Of a stretch of 5,215 nt of DNA, positions 1-5,215 are shown piece after piece. The position numbers and the translations under genes are program-made. The notes under the pieces are model-generated. The model was not told the DNA's origin and searched no databases. It saw nothing but the letters and a program-made list of their open reading frames with translations. Source of the stretch: Pseudomonadota bacterium (GTDB lineage Bacteria > Desulfobacterota > Desulfovibrionia > Desulfovibrionales > Desulfovibrionaceae); assembly GCA_018822065.1 (NCBI GenBank), contig JAHJKV010000166.1, forward strand, positions 1 to 5,215, in the 5' to 3' direction. Within the stretch, counting starts at the first letter, position 1. Every line of letters starts with the position of its first letter.

Positions 1-1351
1 AGAGTACATCCACCTTTTTCTGCTGGTCCTGCCCTGCAAAATTGAACCGCGAACAATAGGCCCGGGCGTTCATTTCGCGGTTCCCCAGCTTGATGTTCTC
101 GGCACCGCCGGAGATGATCTCATACACGGTCTTGCCCGGTATAAGTGAACCTCGTTCCTGGTCTGCGCAGGCCAGTTCCACGGTAGCACCCGTGGTCAGG
201 GTACCGATGTCCGGGGTCTCTTCCTGGGTGATCATCTTGAACAGGGTGGACTTGCCCGCGCCGTTGGGGCCGACGATGCCCACGATGGCACCTGGCTGCA
301 GGATGAAATTCACGTCCTCCATGAGCAGCCTGTCGCCCATGGATTTGCTCACGCCCTCGGCCACGACCACCTGGTTGCCAAGACGCGGTCCCGGCGGAAT
401 GTAGATCTCCAGGTCAGCGGCCTGGGCTTCGCTCTCATGACTGAGCATGTACTCGTACGCGGTGATGCGTGCCTTGCTCTTGGCCCGGCGGCCCTTGGGG
501 GACATTCGAATCCACTCCAGCTCGCGCTGCAACGTCTTCTGGCGCTCAGATTCCTCTTTCTTGTCCTGGGAGAGGCGATTCTGCTTCTGCTCCAGCCAGG
601 AGGAATAATTGCCCTTCCAGGGAATGCCGCGGCCGCGATCCAGCTCCAGTATCCAGCCAGCCACGTTGTCCAGAAAATAGCGATCGTGAGTCACGGCGAT
701 GACCGTGCCGGGGAAGGTCTGGAGAAACCGTTCCAGCCAGCCCACGGACTCGGCGTCCAGGTGGTTGGTAGGCTCGTCAAGGAGCAGGATGTCCGGGTTC
801 TGGAGCAGCAGGCGACACAGGGCCACGCGTCGACGCTCACCACCGGAGATGACCGGAACAGCCGTATCAGCCGGGGGGCAGCGCAGGGCATCCATGGCCA
901 TCTCCAGCTTGGACTCGATGTCCCAGGCCTCCTTGGCGTCCATGAGTTCCTGAACCTTGCCCTGGCGTTCGATGAGCGCGTCCATCTCGTCGGCGTCCAT
1001 GGGCTCGGCAAATTTCTCGTTGATGGCGTTGTATTCGCGCACGATGTCCAGGATCTCGACCGCGCCCTCTTCCACCACCTCGCGCACAGTGCGGGTTTCA
1101 CCCTTGAGCGGCTCCTGCTCCAGGTAGCCGATGGTGTAGCCGGGCTTGACGTGGATCTCGCCATCAAAGGCCTCGTCCACACCCGCCAGAATCCTGAGCA
1201 AGGAGGACTTGCCCGACCCGTTCAAACCCAGCACGCCGATTTTGGCGCCGTAGAAATAGGACAGGGAAATATCCTTCAAGACCTCGCGCTGGCCGTGGCG
1301 CTTGGTCACGCGGAACATGGAATAGATAATCTTATCTGGTTCGTCGCTCAT
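1..1351 (-). CDS. ettA: EttA, ABC-F family ribosome-associated ATPase (C-terminus cut off by window edge)
   Basis: EttA (energy-dependent translational throttle A) is a cytoplasmic protein with two ABC ATPase domains and no membrane part. It binds the ribosomal E site and gates early elongation according to ATP/ADP state (family knowledge). Reading leftward from ATG at 1351-1349 gives 450 uninterrupted codons. Domain 1 has Walker A GLNGSGKS (residues 42-49), signature SGGERRR (169-175), Walker B DILLLDE (187-193) with catalytic Glu193, and switch His222 in THDRYFLDN. The inserted arm lies at about 95-140. The charged interdomain linker spans about 246-310. Domain 2 begins near 328, with Walker A GPNGAGKS (361-368). 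The second signature and Walker B, about 100 residues, lie outside the window. By my recall, long stretches match E. coli EttA (555 residues), for example the region around GWILELDRG, and IPPGPRLG. The start is fixed by AAGGA at 1364-1360, eight bases upstream. Other ABC-F members (Uup, YbiT, YheS) fit less well. Confidence 0.96.
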   Translation of the reverse strand, partial: MSDEPDKIIYSMFRVTKRHGQREVLKDISLSYFYGAKIGVLGLNGSGKSSLLRILAGVDEAFDGEIHVKPGYTIGYLEQEPLKGETRTVREVVEEGAVEILDIVREYNAINEKFAEPMDADEMDALIERQGKVQELMDAKEAWDIESKLEMAMDALRCPPADTAVPVISGGERRRVALCRLLLQNPDILLLDEPTNHLDAESVGWLERFLQTFPGTVIAVTHDRYFLDNVAGWILELDRGRGIPWKGNYSSWLEQKQNRLSQDKKEESERQKTLQRELEWIRMSPKGRRAKSKARITAYEYMLSHESEAQAADLEIYIPPGPRLGNQVVVAEGVSKSMGDRLLMEDVNFILQPGAIVGIVGPNGAGKSTLFKMITQEETPDIGTLTTGATVELACADQERGSLIPGKTVYEIISGGAENIKLGNREMNARAYCSRFNFAGQDQQKKVDVL

Positions 1352-1380
1352 AGTAGGTGTCCTTGGATTGTCTTTGTATG

Positions 1381-1403
1381 AAAAAACGGGCGACATTGTC
1401 GCC
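1381..1403 (-). terminator. Terminator-like hairpin with T-tract in the ettA leader
   Basis: On the minus strand, GGCGAC-AAT-GTCGCC (1403-1389) forms a perfect 6-bp GC-rich stem with a 3-base loop. After CG it is followed by six T (1386-1381). This is the shape of a short intrinsic terminator, yet it lies upstream of the ettA ribosome site (1364-1360) and just downstream of the proposed promoter. No minus-strand gene lies to its right that it could terminate. It could therefore be an attenuator, a barrier to antisense transcription from the right, or a 5' stabilising hairpin. The stem is short, so terminator strength is uncertain. Confidence 0.4.
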
Positions 1404-1414
1404 GCCGTGAAGCT

Positions 1415-1442
1415 ATTATGCCCAGACCTGCCCAGGAGTCCA
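1415..1442 (-). promoter_or_regulatory. Putative sigma70-type promoter of ettA
   Basis: On the minus strand, TGGACT (1442-1437, 4 of 6 matches to TTGACA) is followed after 16 bases by CATAAT (1420-1415, 5 of 6 matches to TATAAT). Transcription would start near 1408, giving a leader of about 57 bases before the ettA ATG at 1351. This is the best-spaced pair I found upstream of ettA, but it is a motif call only. Confidence 0.4.
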
Positions 1443-1817
1443 GTGCAAAGCCCAGGAAAATTCCAGTTTAAACCTCCGCCTGAGGGATGCACTGTTCGGG
1501 TCACCAAGTGGGCAAATGCATGCCCTGCGCCGCTCTTCTGATCTAGGCCAGAGCCCCCCCCTCCTCCGGTTCACCTACAGGTTCAACAAACGAAAAAAGA
1601 GCCCGGCAAACTTTATCGCCACATGAGGAAATTCAATGGTATTCCAAACAAACATTTCCCTCTCTTTTAAAAAGAATGTGAATTGCTTTTTAGCAACAGT
1701 AATCCGCGAAGCCAGTTCAAACAACTGAAACTGTGGTTAGAAAGCATACAGGCTAGTTATCCGGCACAGCCCCGCAAATAAAAAGGAACACATAGCGGAC
1801 ACGATTCCCCAAAGAAA

Positions 1818-1828
1818 GAGTCAGACTC
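1818..1828. repeat. Perfect 11-base palindrome upstream of the kinase promoter
   Basis: GAGTC-a-GACTC is a perfect inverted repeat with 5-base arms, centred at 1823, about 75 bases before the expected transcription start. That distance would suit an activator. Eleven bases is short enough to arise by chance in a gap of this size, so the functional reading is weak. Confidence 0.25.
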
Positions 1829-1860
1829 AATTGACCAGCAAATTCTGATTTATTCGTTCC

Positions 1861-1879
1861 GTTGACACGAAGTGACAAC
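1861..1879. promoter_or_regulatory. Imperfect palindrome over the kinase -35 box (candidate operator)
   Basis: GTTGACAC-gaa-GTGACAAC is an inverted repeat with 8-base arms, one mismatched pair and a 3-base centre. It covers the whole -35 hexamer (1862-1867), so a dimeric protein bound here would compete with RNA polymerase. No regulator is encoded in the window and I do not recognise the motif as that of a known family. Confidence 0.35.
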
Positions 1880-1892
1880 TTTAATATATAAT
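1862..1892 (+). promoter_or_regulatory. Strong sigma70-type promoter for the sensor kinase
   Basis: A perfect TTGACA (1862-1867) is followed by TATATA at 1885-1890 (17-base spacer, 4 of 6 matches) and, overlapping it, a perfect TATAAT at 1887-1892 (19-base spacer). The region between is AT-rich. Initiation near 1897-1900 would give a leader of only about 20-25 bases, ending in GGAG (1911-1914) six bases before ATG 1921. The -35 box lies inside the left arm of an imperfect palindrome, which suggests repressor or autoregulator control. Confidence 0.65.
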
Positions 1893-1920
1893 TAAAATCA
1901 ACATCTTTCTGGAGTTTGAC

Positions 1921-3657
1921 ATGTCCTGTACACGGCCCCTTGCATACAACGCTGATACAACCTCCAGTCCCATCGTTGTCACGCTCACTGATATCTTCGA
2001 CCTCAAGGAACTACAGCAGATCCAAGATAGCTTTGCCGTAGCCACTGGCGTTGCCTCCATCATTACCCAGCCGGATGGCGTGCCCATCACAACCCCCAGT
2101 AATTTCACCAGACTTTGCAACGATATCATCCGTAAGACAGGTAAAGGTTGTGCCAACTGCTACAAGTCGGATGCGTTGCTAGGCAGGTATAATCCAGAAG
2201 GGCCAGTGCTTCAGCCCTGCCTCAGTGGGGGACTATGGGATGCCGGTGCGAGCATCACTGTCGGCGGTCACCACGTTGGCAACTGGCTCATTGGTCAGGT
2301 GCGCAACGAGACCCAAGATGAAGCAAGCATGCTCTCCTATGCTGATGACATAGGGGCAGATAGAAAGGATTTTCTCGCAGCGCTTGCGGAGGTCCCAAGC
2401 ATGTCTGTGGACCAGTTCCGCAATGTTGCCAACGCACTGTTCCTGCTAGCAAATCAGCTCTCAGACAAGGCTTACCAGAACCTACAGTTGAAGCAGACCA
2501 TCAAACAACGAGAGCAGGCAGAGCTGGAACTCAAAGCAAGTGAACAACGTTTCTCCGAACTCATTCGCTACTCATCCGACTCGATCACAATTCTTGACAA
2601 GAATGGAATTCAAATTTTTGTCAGTGACGCTGTGGAAAAGATGCTTGGCTACAAGCCATCAGAGTTACTGGGTATCCCTGTCATTGAGGAAATGCTGCAC
2701 CCAGATGACCAGGAAATGGTTTCACATGCCTTTGCTACAATCATCAACGACGGGATGGGGGGAGCGCAGTACAGGCATAAGCACAAAAACGGCTCCTGGG
2801 TTTATCTTGAGGCCTGGGGGACAAATCAGCTTGAAAACCCGGACATCCGTGGGGTCGTTGTCAACGTTCGCGACATCACCGAACGCAAACAGGCCGAGAC
2901 GTCCCTGCGTGAAAGCCGTGAGAAATACCGCATCATGTTTGAGAACCTGCCACTTGGCCTCGCCTTTACCGACACTACGGGGCGCTATCTGGAGGTCAAC
3001 CGCGCCATTGAGGAGATTTTCGGCAGCTCGCGCAGAAACCTGCTCGGCGTACCCCCCCTGGAACGCGGGTTTACCGTACTGCACCAAGACGGAACCCCTT
3101 TCCAACAGCATGAGTTAATTACGCTGCGTGCCGCCAGAGAACAGCAGTTGATTCAAGGGGATCACCTCATCCGCCGGACCAATGGCACATACTGCTATGT
3201 TTCGAGTATTGCAGCCCCTCTCCCCCTGCCCGGCTACGGAGCCATGCTAGCCGTCATGGACATTACCGAACGCAAGCGGGCCGAGGACGCCTTGCGGGAG
3301 AGCGAGTCCCGACTGCAAAATCTTTTTGAGAAAATGCCGAATGGGTATTACCGCTCCACCCCGGCAGGTCGATTTGTGGATGCGAATCCTGCCTTCGTTA
3401 AAATGCTTGGATACGACAGCAAGGAGGAACTCCTCCAGGTCGACATCCCCCGGACCGTGTATGTCGAGCCAGAAGAACGGGGCGTCTATCTGCGGGCCAA
3501 CAAAAACAGCGAGTTTCTTGGGTTTGAACACGTTGAATACTATCGGCTGCGTGGCAAGGATGGGCGGATTATCCAGGTGGAGGATCAGGCAAGGTACGTC
3601 AAGAATGCGCAAGGGGAAGTGGCCTTCCATGAGGGAATCTGCCGGGACATCACCTAA
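1921..3657 (+). CDS. PocR-PAS-PAS-PAS sensor protein (N-terminal half of the split kinase)
   Basis: As read, this encodes 578 residues with no catalytic domain. Residues about 20-180 form a PocR domain. Visible hallmarks are Cys66, the CANC pair Cys77/Cys80 followed by KSD, Cys100 in QPCLSGG, then DAGASITVGG and GNWLIGQV (120-127). In PocR of the propanediol-utilisation regulon this domain is tied to sensing a small organic ligand; the ligand here is unknown. The four cysteines could bind a metal or respond to redox (inference). Three PAS domains follow, each entered by a short helix (LKASEQRF at 204-211, LRESREKY at 329-336, LRESESRL at 458-465). The first two leave through DITERK (318-323, 447-452); the third reaches DIT at 576-578 and hits TAA. 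The start is ATG 1921 with GGAG six bases upstream and a strong promoter. If translated alone, the product could sense but not signal by phosphorylation. Confidence 0.85.
   Translation: MSCTRPLAYNADTTSSPIVVTLTDIFDLKELQQIQDSFAVATGVASIITQPDGVPITTPSNFTRLCNDIIRKTGKGCANCYKSDALLGRYNPEGPVLQPCLSGGLWDAGASITVGGHHVGNWLIGQVRNETQDEASMLSYADDIGADRKDFLAALAEVPSMSVDQFRNVANALFLLANQLSDKAYQNLQLKQTIKQREQAELELKASEQRFSELIRYSSDSITILDKNGIQIFVSDAVEKMLGYKPSELLGIPVIEEMLHPDDQEMVSHAFATIINDGMGGAQYRHKHKNGSWVYLEAWGTNQLENPDIRGVVVNVRDITERKQAETSLRESREKYRIMFENLPLGLAFTDTTGRYLEVNRAIEEIFGSSRRNLLGVPPLERGFTVLHQDGTPFQQHELITLRAAREQQLIQGDHLIRRTNGTYCYVSSIAAPLPLPGYGAMLAVMDITERKRAEDALRESESRLQNLFEKMPNGYYRSTPAGRFVDANPAFVKMLGYDSKEELLQVDIPRTVYVEPEERGVYLRANKNSEFLGFEHVEYYRLRGKDGRIIQVEDQARYVKNAQGEVAFHEGICRDIT
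3655..3657 (+). other. In-frame TAA splitting the kinase (expected GAA)
   Basis: The reading is gac atc acc TAA cga aaa. The two earlier PAS exit linkers read gac atc acc GAA cgc aaa (2872-2889) and gac att acc GAA cgc aag (3259-3276). After the stop the same frame continues as RKTAEEALQESELRF, the expected start of the next PAS unit. One G-to-T substitution accounts for the break and no frameshift is needed. The following base is C, giving TAAC. I see no pyrrolysine- or selenocysteine-type context; those use TAG and TGA. Confidence 0.9.
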
Positions 3658-3708
3658 CGAAAAACAGCAGAGGAGGCACTTCAGGAAAGCGAACTCCGAT
3701 TCAAGGCC

Positions 3709-4758
3709 TTGCACAATGCTTCATTTGGAGGAATAGCGATTCACGACAAAGGGCTTATCCTCGAGTGTAATCAAGGCCTTTCTGTTATTTCGGGCTATAC
3801 GTATGAAGAGCTCATTGGGATGAACGGTCTGCTGCTCATAGCCGAGCAATCAAGAACGGAGGTGTTGAACAACATCAAATCCGGCTATGAAAAAGCCTAC
3901 AAGGTTTTCGGAGTGCGCAAGACTGGAGAGGAATATCCCTTACGCCTCGAAGCGAAAAACATTCCATATAAGGGTAAAAATGTTCGCGTGGTTGAATTCA
4001 GAGATATCACCGAGAGCAGACAGGTCGAAGAAGAACGCGAACGGCTGATCAATGAACTGGAGGCGAAGAACGCCGAATTGGAGCGTTTTACCTATACCGT
4101 CTCCCACGACCTGAAAAGCCCGCTCATCACAATCAATGGTTTTGTTGGTATTTTGAAGCGTGATATTGAGCAGAGCAATCAGGAAGGGGCCTCGACGGCT
4201 GTGGCCCGCATCGAGAAAGCCGCAATACACATGGTAGAGCTTCTGGACGACCTGCTGGAGTTTTCCCGCATCGGGCGTCTGGAAAACGAGTACGAAAACA
4301 TCGCCATGTCCGATTTGGCGGTTGAGGTTGAGGAATTGCTTCACGGCCTTCTTTCAGCAAGCAGTGCCAGCCTGGAGATTCAGGCGAACATGCCTGTTGT
4401 ATACGGAGACCGACTGCGGTTGCAGGAAGTGGTGCAAAACCTCGTGGAAAATGCCATCAAATTCGTGCCCCAGGGAACCGCTCCACACATCCGAGTTGGC
4501 TATGATGCCGACTGCGGCAAGGGTTTCTTCTATGTGGAGGACAACGGCATTGGCGTATGCTCCCAATATCATGATAGAATATTTGAACTTTTCGAGCAGC
4601 TCAATCCAACACTCGGCGGCACAGGCATTGGCTTGGCTCTGGTGAAACGAATCGTGCAGCACCATGGCGGCTCGATCTGGGTAGAAGAGGCCAAACAGGA
4701 CGGGGGCGCACGTTTTTGTTTCTCATTGTTGATCCGGGAAGATTCTCCCGCCTCTTAG
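3709..4758 (+). CDS. PAS-HisKA-HATPase_c histidine kinase (C-terminal half of the split kinase)
   Basis: This is the catalytic part, in the same frame as the upstream half; the open frame begins at 3658. TTG 3709 is the first start-like codon after the TAA, but it lies at the beginning of a PAS fold and has no adjacent ribosome site. AGGAGG at 3671-3676 is 32 bases away, too far. I regard this start as formal only. Counting from TTG: PAS4 about 1-98, exit DITESRQ (99-105), a charged helix to about 126, H-box FTYTVSHDLKSPL with His133 (127-139), N-box NLVENAIKF (244-252), G1 box DNGIG (278-282), F-box-like FELFEQL (292-298), and G2 box GGTGIGLAL (303-311). All boxes are intact, so the kinase core should work if it is made. 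The H-box resembles soluble phytochrome-type and PAS kinases. There is no receiver domain at the C-terminus. The partner regulator is not in the window. Confidence 0.75.
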   Translation: MHNASFGGIAIHDKGLILECNQGLSVISGYTYEELIGMNGLLLIAEQSRTEVLNNIKSGYEKAYKVFGVRKTGEEYPLRLEAKNIPYKGKNVRVVEFRDITESRQVEEERERLINELEAKNAELERFTYTVSHDLKSPLITINGFVGILKRDIEQSNQEGASTAVARIEKAAIHMVELLDDLLEFSRIGRLENEYENIAMSDLAVEVEELLHGLLSASSASLEIQANMPVVYGDRLRLQEVVQNLVENAIKFVPQGTAPHIRVGYDADCGKGFFYVEDNGIGVCSQYHDRIFELFEQLNPTLGGTGIGLALVKRIVQHHGGSIWVEEAKQDGGARFCFSLLIREDSPAS

Positions 4759-4804
4759 TAGTCCACTGAGATAGTTCTCTTTCAGCCCATCCACAGGTTC
4801 ATTC

Positions 4805-5080
4805 TTGCAGGACGCACTATTCGAAAATTACAGGTATCCCCATGCCCCCCTTGTCTGCAAGTCGCTAGGACTTGACGACTTCAACTTCCACGACAACCGA
4901 CACACCTACGGCTCGAACATCATCATGGCAGGCGGCACCCTCAAGCATGCCAAGGAGATGATCAGACACAAGACGCTCCGCATGGCAGACCGGCCTTCCC
5001 ACCTGAAAGCGGCCCGAGAAAACCTTATTCAGGACAGCTTGGCCGCGCACTTTGAAAGCGCCTCAACTGGCACAAAGTAG
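4805..5080 (+). pseudogene. Decayed C-terminal fragment of a tyrosine recombinase (phage-type integrase)
   Basis: The 91-codon frame contains FHDNRHTYGS (28-37), which matches the family's FHDLRHT(Y/F)xS box with the H-x-x-R catalytic pair His29/Arg32. It is followed by the helix NIIMAGGTLKHAKEMI and RHKTLRM (54-60), where the family has GHKTLxM, so only the His remains (His55). The segment that should read RY-S/A-HL reads RPSHL (63-67), so the nucleophilic Tyr is Pro64. The N-terminal domain, the first catalytic Arg and the beta-hairpin Lys are all missing. In-frame sequence upstream reaches only to a TAG at 4772-4774, and the TTG at 4805 is just the first start-like codon. A normal integrase is about 300-420 residues. 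This is an inactive remnant. It points toward the tRNA 3' end about 105 bases downstream, the usual neighbourhood of integrases that target tRNA genes. Confidence 0.8.
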
Positions 5081-5142
5081 GCGCACTTTTTCAAAAGGAT
5101 CACATATGGGACGCAATTCGATTTTCGGCCCCATCAAGCACT

Positions 5143-5173
5143 AAAAAAGGGTCCCGGTAAAATACCGAAACCC
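5143..5173 (-). terminator. Intrinsic terminator of the tRNA transcript
   Basis: On the minus strand, GGGTTTCGGT (5173-5164), loop ATTTT (5163-5159) and ACCGGGACCC (5158-5149) make a 10-bp stem with two central T-G wobble pairs. Six T follow (5148-5143). It starts 11 bases after the encoded CCA of the tRNA at 5185, so it should end that transcript. On the plus strand there is no T-tract after the stem; CTTAATTATTA follows. It therefore works mainly for the minus strand. Confidence 0.85.
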
Positions 5174-5184
5174 TTAATTATTAC

Positions 5185-5215
5185 TGGTGGAGCTGGAGGG
5201 AATCGAACCCACGAC
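5185..5215 (-). tRNA. 3' end of a tRNA, probably tRNA-Ala (5' part outside window)
   Basis: Read on the minus strand, the edge starts with GTC (end of the variable loop). Then come T-stem GTGGG, T-loop TTCGATT, T-stem CCCTC, acceptor strand CAGCTCC, discriminator A and encoded CCA ending at 5185. C56, A58 and C61 are in place. Acceptor T70 with A73 fits the G3:U70 plus A73 identity of alanine acceptors, although the G3 side is not visible. tmRNA also ends in an alanine-type acceptor and is the main alternative. The GTC before the T-stem is more usual for tRNA; tmRNA normally has GAC there. The second T-stem pair (50-64) is T-T, a mismatch. The anticodon lies outside the window, so the isotype is inferred. 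Confidence 0.8.

Larger units (their letters stand above)
1352..1920. other. Divergent intergenic region between ettA and the sensor kinase
   Basis: This 569-base gap contains no convincing gene. Open stretches are short, such as a 15-codon ATG frame at 1623 that lacks a ribosome site. It is more AT-rich than ettA, especially toward the kinase. What can be seen: an ettA promoter and leader hairpin at the left end (1381-1442); a run of eight C at 1554-1561; a perfect small hairpin TTGCT-tttt-AGCAA at 1683-1696 without a T-tract; CAGTT-caaac-AACTG at 1713-1727; a palindrome GAGTC-a-GACTC at 1818-1828; and the kinase promoter at 1862-1892. I found no tRNA-like, CRISPR-like or IS-end structure in it. 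A small RNA cannot be excluded by eye. Confidence 0.7.
1921..4758 (+). pseudogene. Cytoplasmic PocR/4xPAS sensor histidine kinase, whole frame, interrupted by TAA at 3655-3657
   Basis: From ATG 1921 to TAG 4756-4758 there are 946 codons in one frame, with a single internal stop at codon 579 (TAA). Predicted order: PocR ligand-binding domain (about 20-180), PAS1 (about 207-323), PAS2 (about 330-452), PAS3 (about 459-581, containing the stop in its exit linker), PAS4 (about 590-700), coiled linker (about 700-722), HisKA with phospho-acceptor His729, and HATPase_c (about 825-940). I see no membrane segments or signal peptide, so it is a soluble sensor. The stop sits in a DIT-x-RK linker. The equivalent x is Glu (GAA) at codons 321 and 450, so TAA is one base from the expected codon. 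Domains on both sides look intact, which points to a recent nonsense mutation, a base-call error, readthrough, or a split kinase. No response regulator is present in the window. Confidence 0.8.

Noticed and set aside
691..1182. Minus-strand frame of 163 codons inside ettA
   Set aside because: It is in a different frame from the real EttA reading and its composition (rich in Arg, Ser, Pro, Trp) is typical of an out-of-frame shadow.
437..1381. Long plus-strand open frame of 314 codons opposite ettA
   Set aside because: It lies antisense to a gene with full ABC-F motifs, shows no recognisable domain, and is the kind of long shadow that GC-rich codons produce on the opposite strand.
1554..1561. 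Run of eight C as a phase-variation tract
   Set aside because: It lies mid-gap, outside any coding frame and far from both proposed promoters, so slippage would have no evident effect.
3709..3711. TTG as a genuine start of an independent kinase gene
   Set aside because: The same frame is open back to the TAA and reads as a normal PAS entry helix from 3658. There is no ribosome site near the TTG.
3247..3714. Minus-strand frame of 155 codons opposite PAS3 of the kinase
   Set aside because: The plus-strand frame here matches PAS domains and their linkers, while the antisense product shows no motif.
4766..4784. Possible terminator after the kinase stop codon
   Set aside because: A small stem (GAGA-tagt-TCTC with imperfect CTGA/TCAG flanks) can be drawn, but it is weak, AT-rich and lacks a T-tract.
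5185..5215. 3' end of tmRNA (ssrA)
   Set aside because: The acceptor end and T-arm would suit it, but GTC rather than GAC precedes the T-stem and the T-stem is mismatched, so tRNA-Ala is preferred. The 31 visible bases cannot exclude tmRNA.

Overview
The window reads as bacterial chromosome, most likely from a sulfate-reducing deltaproteobacterium of the Desulfovibrio/Desulfomicrobium type. That placement is an inference from the EttA sequence, from a soluble PocR/multi-PAS sensor kinase of a kind common in that group, and from moderate GC. No single marker in the window fixes the genus.

Layout, left to right. Positions 1-1351 (minus strand) hold the first 450 codons of ettA, an ABC-F ATPase that acts on the ribosome; its C-terminal part lies beyond the left edge. 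Positions 1352-1920 are a 569-base divergent intergenic region. It holds a plausible ettA promoter, a terminator-like hairpin in the ettA leader, and a strong sigma70-type promoter facing right with two palindromes near it. Positions 1921-4758 (plus strand) are one large sensor histidine kinase reading frame: PocR domain, four PAS domains, HisKA, HATPase_c. It is interrupted by one in-frame TAA at 3655-3657. The frame is open on both sides of this codon. In the matching place of the two preceding PAS linkers the codon is GAA, so one G-to-T change (or a base-call error) explains the break. Positions 4805-5080 carry a decayed C-terminal piece of a tyrosine recombinase in which the catalytic Tyr is replaced by Pro. 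At the right edge (minus strand) is the 3' end of an alanine-type tRNA with encoded CCA, followed by a clear intrinsic terminator.

How the parts relate. EttA is a housekeeping translation factor, and its divergent position next to the kinase suggests no functional link. The kinase looks like an orphan soluble sensor with no response regulator in view. As written, the sensory half and the catalytic half would be two separate products, and the catalytic half lacks a good translation start. The recombinase remnant beside a tRNA 3' end looks like the scar of an old integrated element, and the kinase may lie inside or at the border of that accessory segment. I see no clear case for a wholly new system. 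The most interesting items are the single-codon split of the kinase, the integration scar, and the regulatory structure in the divergent intergenic region.
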